From NCBI GenBank assembly GCA_942159475.1, contig OW804094.1, positions 133,410,755 through 133,474,754 on the forward strand: DNA of 64,000 nucleotides, read 5' to 3'. The position numbers and the translations under genes are program-made. The notes under the pieces are model-generated. The model was not told the origin of the DNA. It did no database searches and saw only the letters and a program-made list of their open reading frames with translations. The DNA comes from Sthenelais limicola. Lineage: Eukaryota; Annelida; Polychaeta; Phyllodocida; Sigalionidae. Position 1 is the first letter of the stretch; each line of letters starts with the position of its first letter. This document shows positions 35,849 through 47,441 of this stretch, one piece after another.

Positions 35849-36496
35849 GTTATGCAAGGCAGAATACCTACACAGTGAAAATGGCATCGTTTATTCCCCC
35901 CAAAAAATGTTGTATGTCGATATTTTTTTTAATGAAATGAATAGCCATAGCCATGAGTATTCAGCTTCGATTTTGGGTTTCATTACGACAACTCTTAGAG
36001 TAAGAAATAATAACCCAGAACATTTATCAAGTCAATCTTGATACAGTAAATAATTATATATTCGCAATGTTTTTATTCAGTATCGCTATATGATAGTAAG
36101 ATTTAGTAAATTGATTGGAATTAAATGCATTTACTTGGGAAATTTTAAAAGCACCATTCAAACTACAAAGTAGACGGCACCATTACTATTTTATTTAGTG
36201 GTGACGTGATGTAAATACAATCCCGGATTTCAGAGTATTTCCCATTTAGTACTAAGTATACCATAAAACACTTGTAAATCGATTTCATCGAAAGAGCCTT
36301 TGTAATGAAGAATATAAAGGGATTTTTTTTCGGTATTTGAAAGAATTTAATTGGCGGTGACCGTATTGACCAAGCAATTGTAACCAGTACTGCTATATAT
36401 AGGTACGCTTGTATTTAAAACCTGGTATGAGTTGTACATACTCCCCCTCCATGTATCCTGGGTAGTAGCCCACCTAAGCTATGCAAGCCCGCACAT
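35849..36496. other. Non-coding stretch, nothing recognised
   Basis: AT-rich sequence without supported features. Confidence 0.4.
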
Positions 36497-36731
36497 GCGT
36501 CAGACTTTCAGAAAATGTACAATTGGCAGCTCTACACATTTAGGAAATTCTCCTAAATTAGGCTGAAAAATGAAGAATACTGGGTATATCTAAGTATATT
36601 TGGTATCACATTGATTTAAAGTATATGTTCTGTTATGTTAAACTGCATTTTGAAGCTCATTTTTGTCTTAAATGTGGACTATTTCAGAGAATTAGTGAAG
36701 GTGAATTGTACATTTTCTGAAAATCTGACCC
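36497..36731 (+). mobile_element. 235-bp MITE family A, copy 4
   Basis: 235 bases with ACAT on both sides (the identity extends to ACATGCGTC). Left end GCGTCAGACTTTCAGAAAAT, right end TTTTCTGAAAATCTGACCC. The open frame starting inside it is transposon sequence, not a gene. Confidence 0.9.
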
Positions 36732-38356
36732 ACATGCGTCCTGGATCACATGGGCCACGCCCACTATTGAGCTATAATAAACACGATGACACACGACTTA
36801 TAAACACGATTTACCATTTGCTTTTCTTCTATAACATCAAATATCATTATACAACAATACTATGAATATGTTGCTTGTTAATAGGTGAGGAATATTCTTC
36901 CAGGAAGTAGCTACCGTTTTGTGTAACCGCACAGGTATTCTTCCTTTCACGCCATCCCATCCTAGAAAGGTCTATACTTCAAGTAGACTGCCTTGTGGTA
37001 AACATAAAACCAAAGTAGGCCTACACATATCCTTGGCGACAAATGAGTGTCCAAGCATACAAGTATATATCCAGATTGTCGATTCATTTCTAAAAGAACC
37101 TTGAAGACCTCAACGGTAGGAATTTGGAAAGCTTTGGTTTAGGTAGCCCTATACTTTACGAAAACTTATATTACATAGACAGAACCGCATTACACTTGAA
37201 TGTTAAATTTCTATTTTTGTCTTCCGCATACAAAGGCGCCGGCATGGTGGACGTCTGTTATAATACTATACACGAAGTGATAAAATTGTATTTTATGTTT
37301 CGCAGACACGCTATATATCGAACCACAAGGCACGCGCGGCAAGCTTGCATCATCGCCGATGTAACATGTATCCTTATATGTTTCTAAGATATATATATTA
37401 TTTGTGTAGTGAGAGCTTTTGTATGTGCTGTTTTACCATGGAGCTATTTTTCCCGCTCCTATTCATTCCTGTGGCATACCTTGACTTGACAACACTGAAA
37501 AAAATCACAAACATGTAAGGATGTAATTTTGTACCATTGGCGACAAGAACAACTAACAAGTAAATGGTACGACCGACGCAAAATAATGAGCCAAAACATG
37601 GACTTATAGCAGAAGCTATGGACATTGAACAGACACTTTAATGGTCTTTTAGTACGCTTATTCATATTTCATTTCCATTTATTTGGGTGATCTGGAAGAC
37701 CTGGCTACAGATGGTTGTTAATGCCCATTCCCTGATTTTCTTTCGATTCAATATGTATGATGATGCATTAACTGCTATAGTATGTATGATCAAAAATCGG
37801 AATTAAATTTTATATGCAACGACCCCATTTATGAAGCCCTGCAACAACAACAACAACAACAACAACAGAGTGAAAGCCTCCAAAATTCTGATCGAATGAC
37901 TGTCAGATCGGTATAGGAAAATAACAGAACAAAAAGTCAAAAACCTTCTGTTTTTGATGGAGGGTTGTGGGTATATATTACTGATTCAAAATCTCAAAAT
38001 GCAGCATCTATTGATTGTCAAATAAATATTATATAGTATATATTGGTCGAATATTCGAACATACACACCCCACCGAGACGACGCCCCAAGTGGTAGCCCT
38101 TATTTAAAAATTAAAATAAAGACATGTATATATGGTGTTATAGGTAACACAAATATTCGTAGAGATTTAGAAGTTAGACCGATTCAAACACAATAAATGC
38201 GTAAATGCATTAAATTGACCCACGAAAGACACATTAGTACAATAAGAATGGGTTAAGAATACAATTTATGTAATTGATACATAATTTCACAGTATACGAA
38301 ATGAAGCTTAGTGGATAATAAGAGTGAAACAAAAGATAAGTAGATAAGGCCTATAA
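36732..38356. other. Non-coding, with a (CAA)n microsatellite
   Basis: A CAA repeat of about 8 units lies at 37842-37867. Short open frames here (e.g. 37124-37387) show no recognisable domain. Confidence 0.4.
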
Positions 38357-38591
38357 GGGTCAGATTTTCAGAAAATGTACAATTTGCCTTCATCAATCCT
38401 CTCAAATAACCCACATTTAAAACAAAAATGAGCTTTAAAATGCAGTTTAACATATCAGAACTGATACTTAAAATCAATGTGATATGAAATATACTCAGAT
38501 ATACCCAGTATTCATCATTTTTCAGCCTAATTTGGCAGAATTTCCTAAATGCGTAGAGCTGCCAATTGTACATTTTCTGAAAATCTGACCC
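38357..38591 (-). mobile_element. 235-bp MITE family A, copy 5
   Basis: Exactly 235 bases with both 28-base terminal repeats well preserved. No clean 4-bp duplication is seen (ATAA versus AATT). Confidence 0.88.
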
Positions 38592-38804
38592 AATTGGTAG
38601 GCAGAGGTCTAAACTGATTGGTGGAACGACCACTATCTGTTATTTGAAAAGGTAATTTGTTTATAGAGAAGCCTAGGTCTAATAGCTCTGACTATTGATA
38701 TTGTGTCCATTCCTCGACATTTTGATCTTCTTCTCATGGACAATATGTAGAGCTGTATACACATTCTTAGAGTATTTGCTGTTAGCTTACGTTGGGTATA
38801 GCAT

Positions 38805-38980
38805 TCGAAGTTACATAGAAGCGGCTCTTTTATTCTGGACCTTGAATTCACTGACTTGTTGGTAATGCTAAATCTAAATCATCTGTAATTAGATACTTTT
38901 TAGACGCCTTCAAAGTTGCATAGAAGCTCTTCTTTCTGGATTCTAATCATCTCATCCTTATTATTGCCTTTTTGGTAATG
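38805..38980 (+). repeat. Diverged tandem pair, period ~100 bp
   Basis: CGAAGTTACATAGAAGCGGC ... TTGGTAATGCTAAAT recurs as CAAAGTTGCATAGAAGCTCT ... TTGGTAATGGTAAAT. Confidence 0.6.
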
Positions 38981-40194
38981 GTAAATGTGAATAAAAGTTC
39001 ATTCGAGTACTTCTAAGGCGCGTATATTTCTTTGTATAGGGCAGCTATATATAACTAGCAAGAGAATACCACAAAGAATCAGATTCAATACTCGTTCTCT
39101 ATTGTGATTACCACTCAAGTAGTCTTGATAGTTGTGCGTGCAACCGATCGTAGCGGAAAAACCACCCGAGGCGGCTATACGGATCCATGCGGTGCCTCAG
39201 CACGAAGCCATTCATTTAATATTTCGCGGTAATGTATTCTTCGTCTGAGGAAGCACCCCTTCGTCTTGGCTGTATACACGTTGGTCATCCCTTCACCCTT
39301 CACCCATACCTACGATTACAGCGACTCTATATTCAGATAACGGCGTTAAAGTTAGCATTTATGCAGAATAATCCTTTCTGCAAAATACCGAGGGTTAACT
39401 GGAATCATATAATGGGGATAGACTCGGTCAATTACAAACTCTTCGGCGGATTGAAGGATGCTCTAGCCAAAGCGGTCGACATGGCGTTGGTGGTAATTTA
39501 CTCCAACCCTCCCACGCACACCAAGGCTTCATTGGCCTTGATATGCAGGCCAAAGGGGTTGTGGGCATTTCATGCCACATTCTTCACTGCTGGGAAATAT
39601 CTTCATAGATTGTGTGTCGGCATAGGTTGCAAGTTTTATCAACCGGTTCTTGAGATCGTCTGATGTATGTATTTTTTTTCTCAATGACACGCCCCGCTTT
39701 TCCGCCGTCATTCCACGGTGGCTGATATTGCGTTAGATTATTATTTCATCTCAGCAGTGATGATGGGAGCCAAACGCTTCGACTGTAAAACTGTGTCGTG
39801 AGGTGCGTTTTTGTTATGCAGCTTCATTACTACACCCACTTCTGTCCTCATAATCTAACAAACATGTCCATTACTATCAAATATATTACGTACCATTTGA
39901 AGAACATAACTGTAGTCATTTTAGGGTTACAGGATACAGACTCTTCTCATGTTGAAAACTCTATGCACAGGCTCACCCCCATAAAAGATCATGACTGTAA
40001 ACGTATCCATAGATGTGCCTACATATTCGCCCCATTTCCATATACTTCTTTGTCTATTTGTAGCAGAAATGACTTCCGTGTCCTAACACAATCATTATTG
40101 TCACTTAAGTGTCGACGTTGGATGGTCCAGGGGCTATAACCACATAGGGTCGAGACAACAATATTGATAACCTCCATTTCTGGCTTGTTGGTGC
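38981..40194. other. Non-coding, one unassigned open frame
   Basis: An uninterrupted plus-strand frame at 39232-39663 (143 codons) is longer than most here and not low-complexity, but I recognise no family. The opposite strand is partly open as well, so I do not call it a gene. Confidence 0.3.
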
Positions 40195-40247
40195 CCTAAT
40201 GTTGTATAATCCCACTCGGCTTCGCTTCGGGATTATACACCATTAGT
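40195..40247. repeat. Short perfect-arm hairpin
   Basis: Arms TAATG(T)TGTATAATCCC and GGGATTATACACCATTA enclose about 15 bases (ACTCGGCTTCGCTTC). Confidence 0.7.
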
Positions 40248-42495
40248 GGAGGAGGGGGTGGCGAACACGTCGCCACCCTATTCACTACTTCACCTATGTT
40301 TGCAACAAAAATCTGAAAGTTTTTTATTTACGTTGCGAATGACCATTGGACGAATGACAAGTGGAGGAGGCAGTGGTGAGCGAAATCTCTACTCGCAAGG
40401 TAGAACGCTTGCGTTCGCATGCGCTACTCACAACATCATTTGACGTTCGCTTCAGATGGCAACCTATAGGAGAGGAGCTCTATTATAGGGCTCCTCTATT
40501 GTACCAACGATCCTCTATACATGTATGGAGGATCGTTGATTGTACTGTCCATGATCGGGTTTTGATGAGTGATGATGGTGTTAGGATAATTCAATCTTCC
40601 ATTACAATAATCTATGAAAATGATTTAGTGAGGAACGAGATGAACAAATTTAAATCATCATCTCACCGATCCAGGTATGTGACTTGGGGGGGGGGGGGGC
40701 ACGCCCCTTTGAACACTATACCAGTCCTTTCGTATACATAATATCAGGGCGAGAGAGGATTGGGATACGATACCCTAATCTTTTTGATTATTAGCAATGG
40801 TTCCTTTACACATCCATACAAGCCTGGCATTCGGTAAGCCAGTCAGCGTGCACTGGGTATGAGATGAAATGATGCTCTGGCAAGGCGCTCATGGGATTCG
40901 AATCCGGGATTCCCCTTCTCGGGGACTCACCTGGCGCCCGTTGAATAAACTAACAACGATCGACTTGAAAACGGTCTCAGCACCGTTGCCAGATTGCTGT
41001 TGTGAGTGGTTGTCGACCAGTTTTGAGGTTTCATTATCTCCAACACACTTTGATTACACATTGACAATCATCTGGTCACTGTTGTGGCCACCCTGCATGT
41101 TGGGTGTTACAATTGTTATTGTTTTGGTGATGATTGTCATGAAAATTAATTCCATCATTTAAAATATGCATTATAATATACAAGGACTGTTTAGAGGAGT
41201 TTCCTTATTGTTAAGGAAACTTCACAAGGGCTATTATTTTAGAGATGTTGTTAGCTCCACCTTGTGTTTGCTGAAGGAACATATATCATATTGCAGGGAG
41301 GGGGTGAAAAAACTTCTTTTTGGGGGTACCACAATACTATTAACTAGCCCTAAACCCTTGTGCATCTACATACATTCTAGATACAATCTAAGATGCATCA
41401 CCTTTTTGAAATGTACCTAGTATATACCCTAACAATAAAACAAATTAAACATTGGCTAAAACAAGTTGTATATTTTCATCACAATTTGGAGACATTCTTT
41501 GGCATTGCAAATTCTAAATCAAAACATTGTGCAAATCTTTAAATTACAACCATTATTCACCTACTAAAATTATACATTACATAGGTTTCTGTTATTGACA
41601 GTTTATTCGTTTGAAAATAAAACTTACATCACATAACAAAGAATTATTGGGGGGGGGGGGGGGCAAAACCCCCCTGCCCCTCCCATTACATGTGCCTGAT
41701 CTGATGTCTGAAGATCCTGAAGATCCACACGTTATTGGATTTTTATGTATACGTTCAGTTTCCTTTTTTCAATTGAAATGCGTGCGCCTAATCTAACCTC
41801 ATGTTAGATATTTTGGTGCGGAAGAACGTTGACAAATTGAATGTAGAGGTGGTGGAATTGACTTCTTGGTCCCTGTCCTCTAGAGGTTGTTTACATAGAG
41901 GTGTTTCGAGGAGTTCCTCCAAGTTATGAAACACTACCTAAGTCGGGTGTTTGATGGCAGGGTTATGCTCGAGAGTCACTCATAAATTAACCTCACAAAA
42001 CGACCATTTATCCGAGAGAGCCACGCTGACCTAGTGAGCGAGGATCCAAACAAGTTGTAAAGATTTTAGTGCTTCCTGAAAGTATGTGTGTATACGCCGT
42101 GGCACATTTACTTCCTCTTCCCTACCATATACATCTCGACCTTTCATTATCACTTTGTTGACCAAACTCCTAGAAGAGAATACAAATTAGATCGTTGGTC
42201 CACAGATCAGCAATTTTAAACTAAGTATTGGAGCTAAACGTAAGTCAGTTTACAACTTGTGTGTTATTTAAGGATACTCTTTGACCACATGCATGCGAGA
42301 TCTGTAACATTATAGAATATCATATCGTTTCTAGGTATATTAAAGAGGAACGGGAAGTTCCATAAAAATCAGAAGGAGATGTTTCATCTGTTGTTATGTA
42401 GCAGCTGGTGATAGTGATGATGACCCCTGATGTTAATTGCGTTGGATGGGCAAACAATTATTAGATCCCGATAGTTTTACAGAATAATTTCGCAC
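40248..42495. other. Non-coding; G runs, second short hairpin
   Basis: A small inverted repeat (CAACGATCCTC/GAGGATCGTTG) occurs at 40507-40537. G runs lie at 40686-40699 and 41649-41663. A palindromic GATTCGAATC word at 40895-40904 recalls a tRNA T-loop, but no tRNA fold accompanies it. Confidence 0.4.
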
Positions 42496-42917
42496 AATAT
42501 ATGTGATGTGTTTTAGGAAAATGAGTCATAAGTCGCAAAAAATGGATTTTGAGATATCACCATATATGAAAAGATGAGATCAAGCCGATTCCAATGATAG
42601 TAAACAGTCTAATAATCTAATAACTAATTTCTGGATTTTAAGTTTGATATTTGAGTTTTTTAAAAAACAGTTTCCAATATTTCTGGGGGTCAATAAACAG
42701 TAAAGTAACTAAATGTAGTCCATTTGAGGACCTTTAAAACAAAAGGATATATTACATACATTGTCCTGAAATTTGATACATCAATTGATATAGCTATAAG
42801 TGATAAACTCCCCAAAAATTAGAACATTCCAATTATGTGATCTTGTGAAAAAAACACGTTGAAAAATATCAATTTTGCGACTTATGACTCATTTTCCTGA
42901 AACATATCACATATATA
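42496..42917 (+). mobile_element. 422-bp TIR element (family F), copy 1
   Basis: Terminal inverted repeats of about 45 bases: left ATATGTGATGTGTTTTAGGA then AAATGAGTCATAAGTCGCAA, with the right end its near-complement. No open frame. A second, reversed and decayed copy lies at 44260-44620. Confidence 0.82.
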
Positions 42918-43429
42918 AGGAGTGACCAATAGATCTTAAGTAAGAAAACCTATGGCAGAAAGTTTGTTTGCATGTGTATACATATAATATATTCCCATGC
43001 ATGATGGAAACTGGATTATTCTAGTTCCTAATCATGTATGCTTAATGATAACGTAATAAAGTATAATATAACTATCTAGCGCATCACTCTATATTTAACC
43101 CGAAGGGGCAGTTTGCAGACTGCAAAACGAAAAGTTTGAAGAAACCGTGGGCATACCGGAAATGTTTATATGCCATATGAGATGAACACAGATTCCCTTT
43201 ATAGCTCAGGGACGACAAGACAAATACATCTAATATCAATTATAGTAATTGATAGAAACTGGTAGTCTCTGAAGATATTAACAGCACCCCTATTAATAAT
43301 AATACTAGCAAATACCCGTGCTACGCACAACAAACTAGGCGCTGGTCGTGGTTGGGTGTTGTGGTTGTGGTTGTGGGGCATCTGTGAGTACAGGGGCCGC
43401 GCTTGCACACTTCACACAGTAACGTTGGG
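42918..43429. other. Non-coding stretch, nothing recognised
   Basis: Only a short GTTGTGGTTGTGGTTGTGG run near 43350. Confidence 0.4.
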
Positions 43430-43792
43430 AAAAAAAAATAGGTGTGTTTCCGATGTACCCCCCCCCCCCCCCCTACTTAGAAAAACCTTACCCTACCTAA
43501 ACAATTTCTTACCATACCTGATTTTTTCCCCATCATATCTTACTTTTTTTGGATTTTTTGACAAAAAAAGCTTATAATAGCAGGAAAACAGGTTTTCCTA
43601 ACCCGAAACTGTCAAAAAGCACATTTCCCATGTTACTATGTTCATAACTATTGTTATGAAATAGACATTTTTTTCAGTTCCTGGGAGGTGGTTTCCAAAA
43701 AAAAATTTAAAAAAAAAGAAGTTACCAACCCCCCTACCTAGTTTTTCAGCCAGATAAATCGGAAACACACCTATATTTTTGGGGGGCCTTAA
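43430..43792 (+). mobile_element. 363-bp TIR element (family D)
   Basis: Left end AAAATAGGTGTGTTTCCGAT and right end ATCGGAAACACACCTATATT are inverse complements. The interior has a 16-base C run, then TACTTAGAAAAACCTTACCC, and on the far side CCCCCCTACCTAGTTTTTCA. Partial copies lie at 10500-10640 and 14745-14830. Confidence 0.75.
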
Positions 43793-43889
43793 CTGATAGA
43801 GACAAGATCCAAGGAGATTATTTAAACGATCACTTCATACATTGGTGAAAAGCAAGTGAGCATGTTCAGCCAAAAACAGGCTTGCACTG

Positions 43890-43913
43890 CCCCCCCCCCC
43901 CCGCACACACACA
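43890..43913 (+). repeat. Poly-C followed by (CA)n
   Basis: A 13-base C run is followed by GCACACACACAC. Confidence 0.9.
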
Positions 43914-44027
43914 CTTCTGCCTAAATATATTGTTATAGGCATTATCCTCCACTTGCTGTGGTGTCCCTATTCCCCAGCATTGGCTTGGGCAGACTCCCAT
44001 GCTCGAAGAGTACAGTCCTGAATTCCA

Positions 44028-44220
44028 GGTGCATTCTTTGAGCATTCTGAGCGGACTCTTTAATAAAAAGAGTCCTCCCAGAAGAGTCCTCTCAGATGCC
44101 TGAGCGGACTCTTTCGTTAAAGAGTACGCTCAGGCCTGGATTCGAATCAGGACCGCTCACATTAGGATAGGCTAGCAAGTAGAGTTGAGAGCTCTACTCA
44201 CTCGGCCACAGAGGCTCAGA
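44028..44220 (-). mobile_element. tRNA-derived SINE-like sequence
   Basis: On the minus strand, GCCTCTGTGGCCGAGTGAGT (Ser/Leu-type D-arm with A-box) is followed about 65 bases later by CCTGATTCGAATCCAGG, a T-arm with paired stem and B-box. The acceptor stem does not close, so it is not a functional tRNA. The attached segment (44028-44130) contains AGAGTCC/GGACTCT hairpins that would be the SINE body. Confidence 0.5.
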
Positions 44221-44259
44221 TAAGGTCTACAGGTTATAGCATAGTATGATTCCTGGAAC

Positions 44260-44620
44260 AGAAAAATGATGTTTTTAAACAAATAACAAATTTGGACAAA
44301 TCTATGTACTAAATTTTAAGACAGTATATCAAATATATCCTTGCGTTTTGAAGGTCATTATATTGAGTACATTTAAATACTTTACTGTTAGTTGCCCACC
44401 AGAAATATTGCAATTCTCAAACATAAATATGTCCAACATAAAATAAAGAAATACATTTTTTTTTTTAAATGTTTTTATTGGCCACATCATTTATCGATGG
44501 CCTAATGTTTACTATCATTGGAATCGTCTCAATCTTTTTCGTTTCAAATATGATGATATCACAAAATTCTATGTTTGCGACTTGTGACTCATTTCCCTGT
44601 AGCACATCACATATGTGTTG
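44260..44620 (-). mobile_element. TIR element family F, copy 2 (decayed)
   Basis: Reversed relative to 42496-42917: TACTTTACTGTTAGTTGCCC, CATTGGAATCGTCTCAATCT and TTTGCGACTTGTGACTCATT align in order with the complement of copy 1. Confidence 0.6.
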
Positions 44621-44736
44621 GTGAAGACCAATATGGAACTGTGGTAGGAAGTGTAAGGTGTTTCATAGAGTGAATAATTCGAGGTAATGGCAAATGTGTA
44701 TTGGGGTAATCATGGTCAATAATAAACAAACAATCA

Positions 44737-45020
44737 AAGTTCGAGGATACTGGTCACTGGTGAGGCAGTCCTTGTAGGGTGGTAGGGTGTAGGGTGGTAG
44801 GGGGTGGGTTATTTGGTCACCTCGATTATAAACAAATTCAAAGGCAATGAATCAGGTATATTTATCATACTACTTCTCAAATGCAGCCGTAACCAATGTA
44901 TCAGTGAGAGTGAGGAATTGCCCATTATATAGGACCATATATCTCGATGCAATTTCAATCACTGATCAGGCAGTTGTTGTCGGGTGGTAGGGTGTATTTG
45001 TGGACATAAATAATAACAAA
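44737..45020 (+). repeat. GGTGGTAGGG-rich diverged tandem pair
   Basis: GGCAGTCCTTGTAGGGTGGT and GGCAGTTGTTGTCGGGTGGT, each followed by AGGGTG words, lie about 195 bases apart. Confidence 0.55.
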
Positions 45021-45033
45021 CAATTTATTGAAG

Positions 45034-45140
45034 TGGGGGATAAGCATGCTAGAGGAGTCGACGTTGCACTCTTAGTGAATAGGAAATGTCCAAGGCCTGA
45101 CGGCCTTGGACATTTCCCATTCACTAACGTCCTGTCCTCT
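45034..45140. repeat. Long hairpin
   Basis: The core AAATGTCCAAGGCC-TGAC-GGCCTTGGACATTT is a perfect 14-base-arm hairpin. Weaker pairing extends outward through TTAGTGAAT/ATTCACTAA and GAGGA/TCCTC. Confidence 0.8.
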
Positions 45141-47240
45141 ATCCTACACTTAGCACACGCTGCGTTGATTAAGAAATGTACCCATACTAGGTATTATATG
45201 GGCAGAGGGTCAGTGACTGCTACCAGGCCATAATTATACTATGTAATGTAGTTAATTATTGTTACACAATCATTGTGTAATATTTTGTAATATGATATAA
45301 CAATAGCCCTGTACAAGTTGTAAGAATTCTTGGTGAGATAGTATGGCAAGGCAACAAGCCTGAGATAGAGCTAAGGGAAGTAGAAGCTCCTCCATTATAG
45401 ATATTTCTTATAATCTGTATTCTTTGCTGGTTTATTTGAAAGTAAATTAGAGGGTGAAGGGCAACAGACTGAGGAGTGAATAACCACAGGCATTTGTATC
45501 TGGTTTAACCAATATAAAATAATTGCAGGTTTCCCGCAATCAGTAAAAGCCAGTCTCCATCGCACAGGTGGTAGCGCGATAGACTCCAACCCACACTTAC
45601 CCAGAGCATAGGCACTGTCTGTAGGCCTAATGGGAGACCACACCACCTGGTCCAGATTCAGTGACACAATGACTGCAATCTTGTGGAAGCTGCTACAGGA
45701 TCAGGTCAATGCATATGGGTGATACTAGCTCTGAAGGAGTCCAGGGGTCCTGAGACTGATGAAAATCATTTTAGGTGAAGCTGGGTCAGTAGGAGGAGGC
45801 TCCATCTGGCCAAGCTGACCGTCTGACAGAGAGCATGGGAATTGGCCCTGCCATGTATGCCACAAATGAAAAATAAACCGCTACAGACAGCGCTTAGATA
45901 GCAAAATAAAAATCACAAAAACAGGGTATCCCAAAGAATAAAAAGAAGGGGATATCCCCTGGGATGTGACTTTCCACTTGATGTTATTATAGTGTGAACA
46001 TAGATGCCAAAACAAGTATTAGATGGTATGTTTGTACTCAGTGCATGTGAGGAAGGAAATTTCATTTACTGTCACAAAACAAAAATGCCTCAAAATTGCT
46101 GCATGAATTATTGGCAAACAATATCTAAAGGAGGCAGACAGTAATGTAAAACAAAGGTCTCATGTTTATGCCATCAACAACCTATTTTGTTTTGTTTAAA
46201 TTTTGTTTTTTAATCACTCTATTCACTACCTTTAGCAAGGAGTGAGGTGTAGGAGCTGAATACAAAGCTCCATTTTTTTAAATGGCTCCTTATACCATCG
46301 CTAATTGGGCAAAACTATATTTTTGCCACTTGTAATAGAGAAAATAGGTTCAGACATTTTGAATTTGGAACAATTATTAGGGCCAGTATGACCATTTTTG
46401 GAACTTTTATTATGTATGTTGACCATAATCATAAATATCTCTTATTTTATATTGCTTGTTGCTTTAAATTATAGCAGAACCACACCACAATACGTGGTAT
46501 GTGTTTCATCAAATGTACCATCCACATCCCACATATGACATAAATCCATTGATAGCTGTGTCAACAGTGAAAAGAAATCTTATTATAGGAACGATTGTAG
46601 TCAAAAAGCAATATTTCACACAAAAAGGCTACCAAAGAGGCTACCAAGTAAGAGTATTTGAGAAATTGGTCTATCTTTAGAAGAAAAACATGGATGTCAG
46701 AATCTGTCTCATATTTTAGGATTTTATGATCCATTTAATATTAAGATTTGTTTGATGTCCCAGAAAATATGGCCCCACCCAGGTGAAGATTTCCCTTAGT
46801 TCACCATAGTATCATGGACATTCCCCAGGGTGAGAAATGTCTGTATGGGTTTATATTATTTCTAAAATTTGAATTGGCAATAATAATGTGAAAAATGTGC
46901 CCCATGGGGTCGGGGAATTTACACAAATTTCTTGCCCTGTGGGGTCAGGAATTTCATCATATTTCCCAAAATGCCCAGTTAATTCCCCCATTGCCCTGGA
47001 GTGGGTCGGGGTTGTTACAATTGACAGGTGCATTACATATGGTGTTATATGTAATAAAAGAACATACAAACATAAGTCAAGTGGCATTTTAGAGGTCGGA
47101 ACTATGTGGCAGACATCTTGAATATTCTAAAAACTGGAGCTCGGCACTCAAATTGTTATTATTTGTAAAAATGTTACTATATAGGACATTTGGCATAGAT
47201 ATAACCAAGTAAATATACCTAAAACGTGCCATTTCCTACC
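45141..47240. other. Non-coding; weak repeated GCCC..GGGGTC words
   Basis: At 46890-46945 the phrase GCCC(CA/TG)TGGGGTC(G/A)GG is repeated. A marginal A-box-like GGTGGTAGCGCGATAGAC lies at 45568. No gene was recognised. Confidence 0.35.
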
Positions 47241-47258
47241 TATTTCGGACTTTTATCA

Positions 47259-47271
47259 GTTGCTTAGCAAC
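47259..47271 (+). promoter_or_regulatory. RFX X-box-like palindrome 1
   Basis: GTTGCTTAGCAAC is a perfect inverted repeat matching the half-sites of the RFX X-box. A further half-site, TAGCAACC, follows at 47283. Confidence 0.5.
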
Positions 47272-47422
47272 CAACCATAGCCTAGCAACCATGACAATGT
47301 CTGAAATAGTTACCTAAATTAGAGAACTATTGTCTGGAGTACTTTGTGTATAAATGTATTTACAATTTAACCTTAAAACCCTATATTTCCAGGGAATGTA
47401 TGATATTTCATAAAAAATACAT

Positions 47423-47436
47423 GTTACCATGGTAAC
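47423..47436 (+). promoter_or_regulatory. RFX X-box-like palindrome 2
   Basis: GTTACCATGGTAAC matches the RFX consensus GTTRCCATGGYAAC at every position. It lies immediately before the LINE open frame. Confidence 0.55.
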
Positions 47437-47441
47437 ACTGA

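Noticed and set aside
38253..38633. 126-codon minus-strand open frame
   Set aside because: Most of it is translation of a MITE family A copy; the same peptide words appear in the frame at 36635, which is another MITE copy.
39232..39663. 143-codon plus-strand frame
   Set aside because: Not low-complexity but matches no family I know; the reverse strand is also partly open, so coding direction is undecided.
40880..40940. tRNA-like GATTCGAATCC at 40895
   Set aside because: The palindromic T-loop word is present but no D-arm, anticodon or acceptor stem can be formed around it.
45540..45660. A-box-like GGTGGTAGCGCGATAGAC
   Set aside because: The nearest B-box-like word is too distant and imperfect, and there is no cloverleaf.
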